Positions 8,940 to 16,177 of a stretch of 19,230 bases of DNA are shown here, one piece after another. Made by a program: the position numbers and the translations under genes. The notes beneath the pieces were generated by a model. The model was not told where the DNA came from and searched no databases. It worked only from the letters and a program-made list of their open reading frames with translations. The first letter of the stretch is position 1. Each line of letters begins with the position of its first letter. The DNA comes from CAZHUN01 sp043801115. Its GTDB lineage: Archaea; Iainarchaeota; Iainarchaeia; Iainarchaeales; UBA10191. The DNA lies in the NCBI GenBank assembly GCA_043801115.1, contig JAZDMJ010000023.1:1-19230 (forward strand). The letters run 5' to 3'.

Positions 8940-11900
8940 TGCGCGAGAGGATTTGCCACGTAGTCTCTACAATCGGTCCCGCGTTGGCGGGAATGTCTGT
9001 GGTTTTAATGTCGCTAATGCTTTTCGTTTTGCTGTCGATTTCGGGATCCTTTTTCATTGCATCGCTCGGTCCCTTGTTCAAAATACCCTCGCTTCCGAGG
9101 AAGTATACGAACCATTCGTCTCCCGCGTCCTTCTTGTTGTTCTTGACTTTGACTTGCTGGAACACAAAACGGTACAAATTGTTCGCGTTCCTAAAGTCTT
9201 CGACTTTTTTTGTGCTCTCTTCCGGCAAAAACCCCTCGTCTCCTGTAAACCGGTTTACTACTTCTTTGACGGCTTTCGCTTTTGAGGCAAACTCCAAACT
9301 GAACTGGGTTCCGTCGCAGTATTTGACGTCGGATTGATTGCATTTGCTGTCATTGTAGAAAAGCGCCTTGTCCCACGTCAGGAATGTTTTGGGAATCGCT
9401 CCTTCGCCTTTTTTCGAGCCGTCTCCCGACCCGCACAAGATTGCATTCTGTTGTCCCCCGCTTCCTGCGCAGTCTTTTCCATTGCACACGATGATGTCGG
9501 TCGGAATGCTGACGGGTTTGGTTCCGGATACTTGCGTGCGCGTGAGGCTTGCCTGCAAGGGACTATTGTATACTTGATAGTACGAAGAATCGCTCGGATT
9601 GCGCGTAATGGTTACAGTAATTTGTTGCTTGTTTGCCGAGTTGATTTCAAAGTTTAGTCTTCCCGTTCCCAAGGGAACGCTGGCGGGCGACAGATTGCTC
9701 AACGGATCCGAACTCGCGCAGTATTGCGCGCCCGTTCGAATGACAGTAAATGTATCTGTTCCCGTGCTTGCTTTCGGATTTTTGTCCGAACTGTGTTCGG
9801 CAAACCAGGAATCGTCCGCGCGGATTTTGATTCCGTCCACGTTTGCGCATTGCTGGAAGTCCGTCAAGGTCGGGTTTCCCTGCACGAGCGGGTTGCCCAT
9901 TTGGGCAAAGTTCCAGTTGTCGCTCAATGTAATGTTGAAAGTTGCGGGCAGGGTTTGGCCGCTGGCCGTCGTGTATGTAGCAGTTAATTGTGCGGGAGTG
10001 GAAGCGTTGAACATTCCGCCCTGAAACAAGTAGCGCAAGTTTCCAAATTGTTGGAAGGGAGTATTGGCTTGCAGTCCGGGCTGAGAGCGGTAGCTTTGGT
10101 CGTTGGGAATGGAATAGTCGAACACTTGCCTTTGCCCTCCTCCTTTTCCCCCCGAAGTCAAATAATTTCCCATTGGAACGAGTTGTCCGCCCATGCTCGG
10201 CCCCGTCGTTCCGAACTGCGAATTGTACTGGTTGAGCGTTGCTTGTCCCGTCAACTGCACGCCCAAATCGTAACAGTCGTTGTAAATGCTGACTTTGTTC
10301 GGCTTTCCGAAAAAGTCGTTGAATCGAATGCTTTGCGAGGAAATGGAAATGCAGTCGTTGTTGACTTGGGAAGCGCTCTGCACTTGAATGGACAAGGATT
10401 TTATTTCCTTGCTCTCCGTAGTGGAGCCCGAAACTTTCGCGTTGATGGAGAGCGCAAAGATTCCGATTTTGTTTCCCGCTTCCACTTTCACGCTCTGAGA
10501 AGCCGTCGATTTTAACGTGAAGGGAGAAGAAGTGGAAACATTCAATCCATTATCGTTTTGGAAGGAAATGTCCACATCCGAAGCGCAGTTGTTTTCAATC
10601 GTGAATTTGGCGCTCGCCGAAGGCCATCCCACAGCGCTTGCCGCCGCCGCATTGTAATTGTATGTGTCATACGCTCCGGGCAAGTTCGAATAGCTCCACG
10701 GGTTTGAAGGAACAATGTACTGGTTGTAGTTGCGCGTGTTCGCGTAATTGTAGCCCGTATTGATGGGAGTGGTTTCAATCGAGAGTTTTTCCGCTTGAAT
10801 GTTCACGCAGCTGGCCAAATTGTTGACGGAAAGATTGGTTTTTATTTTTTGGATGATTTCCTGGTCTCCTTCCGAAGTCTTGTTGATGGCTTTGAAGTAT
10901 AAAGTGGGAGCGCTCGTTCCCGAAGCAATGGAAGAAGGCTTGAAATTCAACGAAACCGTTCCCTCGCTTCCCGCCGCAATCGAACTCGCAATTGTTGCGT
11001 ACGAATTTTCCAGCGTCGCTTTGGTGGTTGAAAAGTCCGAGCTCGCTTCGATTGTTCCAATCTGGCTCTCGTTCGCCCACACGAGTTTGGCCTGCAAATT
11101 CGAAAGGGAAATTTCTTCTCCGTCCACTTTGCAGTTGTTTTGCACGCTCAATACGGAAGCGACCGCGTCCCCGCCCGAAACGATTTTCCACTCGGAAGGC
11201 TCTACATTCAAACAACTTTCATTGTCGACTTCTCCGCCGAATCCAATCGAGATTTTGAGCGGAACTTTGGCAACCCACGTTCCAAACGAATTGTTGTACA
11301 CTTCAAAGTCGATGCTTCCTTCAATGGTAGTGCTTTTTTCGAGCGCTTTTCCCTTGTCCGTCAGCGAAATATACAAAACCGTTTCCAGTCCCTTGTTGGA
11401 GTCGATTTGTTCTCCGCCGATGTTTCTGTCAATGGAAAGTTGCGCGATTCCCTTCAAGTCCGAACTCGACACCGCGCGCAATGAAAGCGCGATGGGGGTT
11501 TCGTTGAAAATCGTCAAGGATTGCTCTTTTTCGCTCGCTCCGTTTACAGTAAGAGTTTGCAAAATTTCGGAAGGCTTGAAGGAGAGGATTTGTTCTGAAA
11601 TGGTTTGCGAAAGAATCGCAGTCTGATAGTTTTCCTTTTTCGCTTCCACTTTCAAGGTGCTTCCATTGGAGGGAGCGCTCAACATAAAGGAAGCGCTTCC
11701 GTTGCTCTTGGTTTGCACGCTTCCAAGGGGCGAATCGTCCAAAGAGAACGATATTGAAGCATTGGACAGCGCGCTCCCACTCTCCGCGTCCAATACAATA
11801 ACCGTTAATGCGTTGTCAATGTAGGGCACGATGGTTTTGGGAACGAGCGCAATATTCAATTGCTGGGAGGGCGCGACGGAAACATTGATTGTTCGGGAAA

Positions 11901-14601
11901 ACGCAATCTCGCTTCCCGCAATCAATTCCAAACTCAATTGCGAAATTCCCTCTTTTTGCGCCGTAAAATCAATCGTTCCCGAAACCGTAGAGCCTTTTTC
12001 CAGACTTCCAACATCCAGCGCGAATTCGGACGCGTTTGCAGTTCCCTGCATTCCCTTCACATTATAATTTCCAATCTCCAGCCCGTTTTCCGCGTTCGAA
12101 ACTTTCAATTGTGCGCCCGCAATGGAAGTGCTTCCCGTGTACGCGATCAAAAAATTCAATCTGTAATTTCCCGAAACGCTTGCGGGATAGTCCGAAACAA
12201 TACTCGTGTCAATGTTCGAGCCCAAGTCCGTAATGGTTGTAACTCCGCAGTAATTGTTCGAACACAGCGTACTTGGCCCTACTGTATAGAGTTGCACTTT
12301 TGTGTCCGCATATAACCATTGCTTGGTGGCCGTGGTGTTCGATTGGCCCAACACATTGTCGAGCGGGTTGCGCAAATTATTTGATGTAGACGCGCGATAT
12401 CGAAGTTCCAACACGCTTCCCCGCACTGCAGAATCTCTCACTTCAATCGTGGCTTCGATTTCGTACGTTCCCGGTTCCACGCTGCCAAAAACAAGGTCGG
12501 CCCATTTTCCGCCGCTTTCGACGAAGTGTTCAGAATCTTCTGAAAGTCCGATTGGGGGAGAATACTGCGTTCCCATTTGGGTTGTTACCGCTGCCGATTT
12601 TACTTGCTGGATGAACCAATAATCCTGTTCGACGAGTTTGTTCTCCGCTTCTCCCGCTTTTGAATCAGTTCGAATAAACGCTTCCGCGCTCTTGAAGTCC
12701 GCATTTTTTGGGATTTTGAGCAGGAATTTGGCTGTGTAAATTTGTCCGGAAGAAACGGAAGGGTTTTCGCTCGACGAAATCGATTCCACGCTTTGCCCTT
12801 GCAATTCCATTCCCCTGGGAACGAGCTCGAACTTGGAAACGTCTTTTGACAGCGTGATTTCGACTGGAGTGGAATTGTCTTTGACGGGGTTGACGGCAAT
12901 GGAATGCCCGGCCAAAAATCCGTCCGCGCTCGCGCGAACATATACAGTATGGTCTGTGCGGACTGCGAATGTTTTTTGCCCGCCCGAGCCCGTGCTGGCC
13001 CCTTGCACGATTTTGTTTCCCGAATACTTTCCCGAATACAGGTCAATCGCATCCAATTGCGCTCCTGCAACGGGATTTCCCTGCTCGTCTTTTACGGTAA
13101 TGGAAACATTTCCGAAACCGATGGAAATCTGAATGGTGGTCGAATTTGCCTGCCTTGCAAGCACTTCAAAAAATCCCGACGTTTTCGATTCCATGTTTTG
13201 CTTGGAAATTTCCGCGGAATAGGTTCCGGGCTCGACTCGTTCAAACTCCGCGCTCCCGTCCGCTCCCGTTGCAATATCCGCTCCAACTACAGTTCCGTCG
13301 CTCTTTTTCAACCGCACGAACGCGTTTTCCACGGGAGAATTCTGCTCATCTACTACATGAACGCTCAGCACGTTTCCGTTCAACGGATCATACGCAGAGA
13401 GCGCAATTGTTGTAATGGAAGCGGAAGGGCTGATGCTCGAAACCGATTCTTTCCAATAATCGGGATGGTCGACGGAGAGCGAAAACGGGCCCTCTTGGGC
13501 GACTTTGAATTCAACGCTTCCCGCGCTGTCCGAATATTTGGCCGCTCCATAGGGAGAACCGTTTTTGGATAATACGACTTCCGCTCCTTCGACTCTCGCG
13601 CTGGACTCGCTGTCCGCGATTTTCAAAACAATTTTTCCCGTCGGCGCCCGGCGCATGTTAATGTCAACACTCACAGTATTTCCGTCGCTGACTTGGATTG
13701 GTTGGGAGGGATCTGCCAGCCAGGTTCCTTCGTTGTCCACGGCTTCCACAATATATAGTCCCGCGGGAAGGGAGGCAAACTCGGCGCTTCCCGTTCCGCT
13801 CGAATTCATTGCCTTGAGCTTGACTCCGCTCGCGTTTTTCAATGCAAGATAAATTCCGCTCAGCGAATTTCCCGCCTCGTCCTTGACGAACGCGAGCACT
13901 TTTCCAGTTCCGCCCGCTTCTCCCAATTGCACTTGCGCGGTTTCGTCGCTCGCCGCAAAAGAACTCGTTGCCACGCTATATCCTTGCGCTGAAACGTATA
14001 CTGTGCCGCAGTCTTTGGGAATGTCGCTCAAAATAATTTCCCCGCCCGAAATGGTTTGCGTTTTGGAATACTCCGCATTTTGAGAACAGGTGAAAGTGGC
14101 CGTGAGCGCTTTGTCGAACAGTGCGCTCGAAGCGTCGCTCACGAATTGGAATCGTTTGGAATAGAATGCGGAAACCGCGGAAGCGGAGAGGGTAATGGTT
14201 TGCCCGCTTTCTGAAATGGTTTGCGAAACCTCGGTTGCTTCAAACGTGGTCGAATCCAGCGAAGCCGTCACTTGCGAATTGTACGGAACGCTGAATATTG
14301 CTTTTCCGTCCGAATCCGTTTGCGCGCTCGGACTCTGGTCTCCGAAAGAAAGGATTACGTTTTCTCCCGCGACGGGGCTTCCTTCCGAAGAAACTTGTAC
14401 AATCACTTGCGCGTTGGCGAAGAATACAAAATAACCCGCAACTCCCGCCACAATCAATACAATAATGGCGAGGAATACCGCGAGCGACGAAACGTGCCTG
14501 TTTTCGAAAAAGTCCGCGATTTTGTAGAATGGAATTCCGTGCGCTTCGCTCCAGTCCAAAAATCCGAACCACGCATCTTCCAGTTTTTGCCACAATCCCA
14601 T
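8842..14601 (-). CDS. Giant surface protein B, N-terminal part (1,919 codons)
   Basis: Residues 1-37 are a cytoplasmic leader with FLDWSEAHGIPFYKIAD, and 38-62 form one transmembrane anchor. About five CNA-B/carboxypeptidase-regulatory-like repeats follow (65-585; for example VKDEQGNPVAGA and VVDEQNSPVENA). Next are a linker domain, CX4C (C780, C785), another Ig-like repeat (~916-1006) and three cysteine-pair modules (C1130/C1157, C1265/C1339, C1417/C1443). A Q/G-rich segment and KYCDGTQF (C1762) come after these. The ATG at 14601 has AGTGAT at 14610-14605 upstream, fitting the GGTGAT end of an archaeal SD. The frame ends at 8842 about 23 codons after an A8 tract; the true C-terminus is probably in the neighbouring frame. 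It is colinear with protein C: the CX4C sites differ by one residue number. A cell-surface stalk or adhesin role is inferred; no catalytic site was seen. Confidence 0.93.
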   Translation of the reverse strand: MGLWQKLEDAWFGFLDWSEAHGIPFYKIADFFENRHVSSLAVFLAIIVLIVAGVAGYFVFFANAQVIVQVSSEGSPVAGENVILSFGDQSPSAQTDSDGKAIFSVPYNSQVTASLDSTTFEATEVSQTISESGQTITLSASAVSAFYSKRFQFVSDASSALFDKALTATFTCSQNAEYSKTQTISGGEIILSDIPKDCGTVYVSAQGYSVATSSFAASDETAQVQLGEAGGTGKVLAFVKDEAGNSLSGIYLALKNASGVKLKAMNSSGTGSAEFASLPAGLYIVEAVDNEGTWLADPSQPIQVSDGNTVSVDINMRRAPTGKIVLKIADSESSARVEGAEVVLSKNGSPYGAAKYSDSAGSVEFKVAQEGPFSLSVDHPDYWKESVSSISPSASITTIALSAYDPLNGNVLSVHVVDEQNSPVENAFVRLKKSDGTVVGADIATGADGSAEFERVEPGTYSAEISKQNMESKTSGFFEVLARQANSTTIQISIGFGNVSITVKDEQGNPVAGAQLDAIDLYSGKYSGNKIVQGASTGSGGQKTFAVRTDHTVYVRASADGFLAGHSIAVNPVKDNSTPVEITLSKDVSKFELVPRGMELQGQSVESISSSENPSVSSGQIYTAKFLLKIPKNADFKSAEAFIRTDSKAGEAENKLVEQDYWFIQQVKSAAVTTQMGTQYSPPIGLSEDSEHFVESGGKWADLVFGSVEPGTYEIEATIEVRDSAVRGSVLELRYRASTSNNLRNPLDNVLGQSNTTATKQWLYADTKVQLYTVGPSTLCSNNYCGVTTITDLGSNIDTSIVSDYPASVSGNYRLNFLIAYTGSTSIAGAQLKVSNAENGLEIGNYNVKGMQGTANASEFALDVGSLEKGSTVSGTIDFTAQKEGISQLSLELIAGSEIAFSRTINVSVAPSQQLNIALVPKTIVPYIDNALTVIVLDAESGSALSNASISFSLDDSPLGSVQTKSNGSASFMLSAPSNGSTLKVEAKKENYQTAILSQTISEQILSFKPSEILQTLTVNGASEKEQSLTIFNETPIALSLRAVSSSDLKGIAQLSIDRNIGGEQIDSNKGLETVLYISLTDKGKALEKSTTIEGSIDFEVYNNSFGTWVAKVPLKISIGFGGEVDNESCLNVEPSEWKIVSGGDAVASVLSVQNNCKVDGEEISLSNLQAKLVWANESQIGTIEASSDFSTTKATLENSYATIASSIAAGSEGTVSLNFKPSSIASGTSAPTLYFKAINKTSEGDQEIIQKIKTNLSVNNLASCVNIQAEKLSIETTPINTGYNYANTRNYNQYIVPSNPWSYSNLPGAYDTYNYNAAAASAVGWPSASAKFTIENNCASDVDISFQNDNGLNVSTSSPFTLKSTASQSVKVEAGNKIGIFALSINAKVSGSTTESKEIKSLSIQVQSASQVNNDCISISSQSIRFNDFFGKPNKVSIYNDCYDLGVQLTGQATLNQYNSQFGTTGPSMGGQLVPMGNYLTSGGKGGGQRQVFDYSIPNDQSYRSQPGLQANTPFQQFGNLRYLFQGGMFNASTPAQLTATYTTASGQTLPATFNITLSDNWNFAQMGNPLVQGNPTLTDFQQCANVDGIKIRADDSWFAEHSSDKNPKASTGTDTFTVIRTGAQYCASSDPLSNLSPASVPLGTGRLNFEINSANKQQITVTITRNPSDSSYYQVYNSPLQASLTRTQVSGTKPVSIPTDIIVCNGKDCAGSGGQQNAILCGSGDGSKKGEGAIPKTFLTWDKALFYNDSKCNQSDVKYCDGTQFSLEFASKAKAVKEVVNRFTGDEGFLPEESTKKVEDFRNANNLYRFVFQQVKVKNNKKDAGDEWFVYFLGSEGILNKGPSDAMKKDPEIDSKTKSISDIKTTDIPANAGPIVETTWQILSRIESQFPEEKKQHHRRIQKVGRFGQGKERNCID
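8911..8918 (-). other. A8 homopolymer where the protein B frame breaks
   Basis: On the coding strand GAA-GAA is followed by six more A (an A8 run in all) and then CAACATC. The upstream frame continues only to a stop at 8842 with non-conserved residues. The conserved downstream frame is reached by skipping one nucleotide (+1), that is, an A7 tract would give ...FPEEKNNIIVEF. The second frame is open only from about 8960, so the break must lie between about 8960 and 8842, and this tract is the obvious site. It may be a sequencing indel, a slippage site or a phase-variable tract. Confidence 0.75.
10262..11228 (-). repeat. Three successive cysteine-pair modules in protein B
   Basis: Cysteines at residues 1130/1157, 1265/1339 and 1417/1443 match the three pairs of protein C. 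The first pair has the same 27-residue spacing in both proteins, and the second cysteine follows QNN, ENN or YND. The segment between pairs 2 and 3 and the inside of pair 2 vary in length. Confidence 0.7.
12845..14410 (-). repeat. Tandem CNA-B/carboxypeptidase-regulatory-like domains in protein B
   Basis: Five divergent modules of about 80-100 residues lie between the anchor and the CX4C region. Markers are TDSDGKAIFS, VKDEAGNSLSG, SDSAGSVEFK, TGADGSAEFERVEPGTYSAE and VKDEQGNPVAGA. The repetition is visible in protein, not in DNA. Confidence 0.75.
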
Positions 14602-14614
14602 GCAATCACTTTTT

Positions 14615-14632
14615 CATTCAATGCAATGAATG
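14615..14632 (-). promoter_or_regulatory. Inverted repeat just upstream of the protein B start
   Basis: CATTCA-TTGCAT-TGAATG has perfect 6-bp arms around a 6-nt centre, ending 13 nt before the ATG and next to the AGTGAT SD-like site. It could fold in the mRNA near the RBS or be a protein-binding site. Confidence 0.5.
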
Positions 14633-14642
14633 GACGTTTTGA

Positions 14643-14672
14643 CGCTTTAAACCTTTTCATGTTTTAAAAGCG
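14643..14672 (-). promoter_or_regulatory. Bulged hairpin in the leader of gene B
   Basis: The coding strand has CGCTTT-(TA)-AAAC, loop ATGAAAAG, then GTTTAAAGCG, which makes a 10-bp stem with a 2-nt bulge. It begins about where the mRNA from the 14699-14707 TATA box would start, next to the palindrome GCCTAGGC (14672-14679). It could be a 5' leader hairpin, an operator, or part of a terminator for the pilin-like gene upstream; no U-tract follows. Confidence 0.5.
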
Positions 14673-14695
14673 CCTAGGCAATTTCAAAGCCAAAA

Positions 14696-14710
14696 CTAGT
14701 ATATATTCTC
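14696..14710 (-). promoter_or_regulatory. TATA-box promoter for giant gene B
   Basis: The minus strand reads GAGAATATATACTAG in the gap after the pilin-like gene. Start of transcription is expected about 25 nt downstream, near 14676, giving a leader of roughly 75 nt. A second weaker TATA-like element (CTTTTAAAAC, 14670-14661) lies inside the hairpin below it. The 120-bp gap holds no gene I would support. Confidence 0.6.
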
Positions 14711-14721
14711 TTTGCCGTGCG

Positions 14722-16146
14722 CTAGACGGGCTGGCACGAAAACTCGTGCGCGCTTTCGGGGCTGATGCCGATTCCGATTGCTTTGGCGTTCGACTCGCAT
14801 TTTCCCCAATTGATTCCTTGAATGGTGGCGCTTTTGGTCACGTTTTGCACGAGTTCGACCTTGTACGCGTTTTTTCCCGGAGACGCGCTTCCCACACTGT
14901 ATAACGGGTCTTCTTCCGTAAATTTCAAAATCGCGGAAACGTCCGACACTTTGATGCACTGCGCGCTTGCGCTGCTTCCCGACTGGCTTCCCTTGGTTTC
15001 AATGGTTTTGGTTTGAAACGGGTACGGGCTTATGCTGACGCGTTCGATGCCCGTGCATTCCGTATCGGAAAGCAAAAGATTGTCGTGCGCGTCATACGCG
15101 CTCAAACCGTATTGTTCAATGGAATTGCAGAACAATGTTTCCACGATGTTGTCCAGCTTGTTGCCCATGTCCGTAACATTGTTCGGATTGTAGTCGGAAG
15201 CGCCAGCCAGTGTTTGAGCGTCGGAAGAAAACGGAACGCTGTTCAAACGGTCGTTCGAAAAATAATCTCTCGGGTCGAACGGGCACAACTTGCCCGAATA
15301 GCCGTTCTGGAACGCGCTTTGAAAGGGATTTTCGCGCGCCCCGCAACCCGAAGCTTCGCACATTCCCAGCGCGACTTCTTTGACGCGTCCTTGAAATGTT
15401 CCGCCGTCGTTGAATACGGAACGCGCCGCGATTCCTTTCGCGACATGCAATGCCTTGAAAACGCGCAATGGAACATACACGCGGATGTTTCCCTTCGGCA
15501 GAATGGGCTGTTTAATCGTCCTTCCAGTCGCCGAACTCGTTACGCTGATTTGGGGCAAACTCTCGTACTCTTCATCCGACAGCGTGGTCAAGTCCAGGTT
15601 TGCATAAAACGTTCCGATTTCGCAATCAAACTCGTCGCACTTGACGGGCTGGAGGAATTTTTCCTTGGAAACGGAGTTTCCCACGATTTTGACCAATGTT
15701 TCGCGCAGTTTTTCCTCGTTCTGGTTGTCCAAACTCACTACGTATCCTTTGAATTCTTTGCTCGGAGCGAGCAATTTCACCAAATGCCCCGCCATTCGAG
15801 TGGCAAACTTTCGATTGTTTTGCGCGTCTCCAAACTCGGCCTGCGCGAAATCGTCCACGATTTCTTGAAACTCTCCGCCCGCCCTTTCGGGCGTGATTTG
15901 ATAGAATGCCGAGTCCAGGTTCAAAAACACTTCGATATTGTAGCGGATGGAAAAATTAAACACTTGAATCGCGTCCGCCCTCGACAAATCCGCAATGCTC
16001 TGCAATTCCGTCTGTTCATCAATGAGCGAAATCGTGTCCGTGGTTGCTCTCTCCGTCGACATCATTGCTTGCACGAGCAAAAACGCCAAGCCGATGAGCA
16101 CAAAGCTGACCAATGCCGTGAACAGCGTGAATCCGCGTGCGCGCAT
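14722..16146 (-). CDS. Type IV prepilin-like secreted protein, 474 aa
   Basis: The N-terminus MRARG-FTLFTALVSFVLIG is a textbook class III signal. A short basic leader ends in Gly, cleavage by a prepilin peptidase would fall before Phe6, and a ~22-residue hydrophobic helix follows, with a polar helical segment (STERATTDTISLIDEQ). It resembles the bacterial GFTLxE pilin motif except that the +5 Glu is Thr. At 474 residues it is much longer than a major pilin, so it is more likely a minor or tip pseudopilin, or a large secreted protein using the pilin export route. The globular part has at least a dozen cysteines (for example CDEFDC, CEASGC) that may form disulphides, and ends in Cys-Gln-Pro-Val. 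The ATG at 16146 is the only start that gives the leader. The gene follows protein A by 30 bp. No prepilin peptidase or assembly ATPase lies in the window. Confidence 0.88.
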   Translation of the reverse strand: MRARGFTLFTALVSFVLIGLAFLLVQAMMSTERATTDTISLIDEQTELQSIADLSRADAIQVFNFSIRYNIEVFLNLDSAFYQITPERAGGEFQEIVDDFAQAEFGDAQNNRKFATRMAGHLVKLLAPSKEFKGYVVSLDNQNEEKLRETLVKIVGNSVSKEKFLQPVKCDEFDCEIGTFYANLDLTTLSDEEYESLPQISVTSSATGRTIKQPILPKGNIRVYVPLRVFKALHVAKGIAARSVFNDGGTFQGRVKEVALGMCEASGCGARENPFQSAFQNGYSGKLCPFDPRDYFSNDRLNSVPFSSDAQTLAGASDYNPNNVTDMGNKLDNIVETLFCNSIEQYGLSAYDAHDNLLLSDTECTGIERVSISPYPFQTKTIETKGSQSGSSASAQCIKVSDVSAILKFTEEDPLYSVGSASPGKNAYKVELVQNVTKSATIQGINWGKCESNAKAIGIGISPESAHEFSCQPV

Positions 16147-16165
16147 GCTGGAAAAACGGTTTCAA

Positions 16166-16177
16166 AGTTTAAAAGGT
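16166..16177 (-). promoter_or_regulatory. Possible weak TATA-like element before the pilin-like gene
   Basis: CCTTTTAAAC in the 30-bp gap is centred about 25 nt before the ATG at 16146, the distance expected for a leaderless archaeal transcript, and no clear SD is present. Cotranscription from the upstream gene is equally possible. Confidence 0.3.

Noticed and set aside
4950..14410. CNA-B-like repeats as evidence of a sortase-anchored bacterial pilin or adhesin
   Set aside because: There is no LPxTG-type sorting signal or sortase. The proteins are anchored by an N-terminal helix, and the promoters look archaeal.
14454..14660. A 68-codon minus-strand frame starting at 14660 in the leader of gene B
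   Set aside because: It has a possible start but no SD and overlaps the start of protein B out of frame. The sequence has no recognisable feature. It is kept only as a note on the leader.
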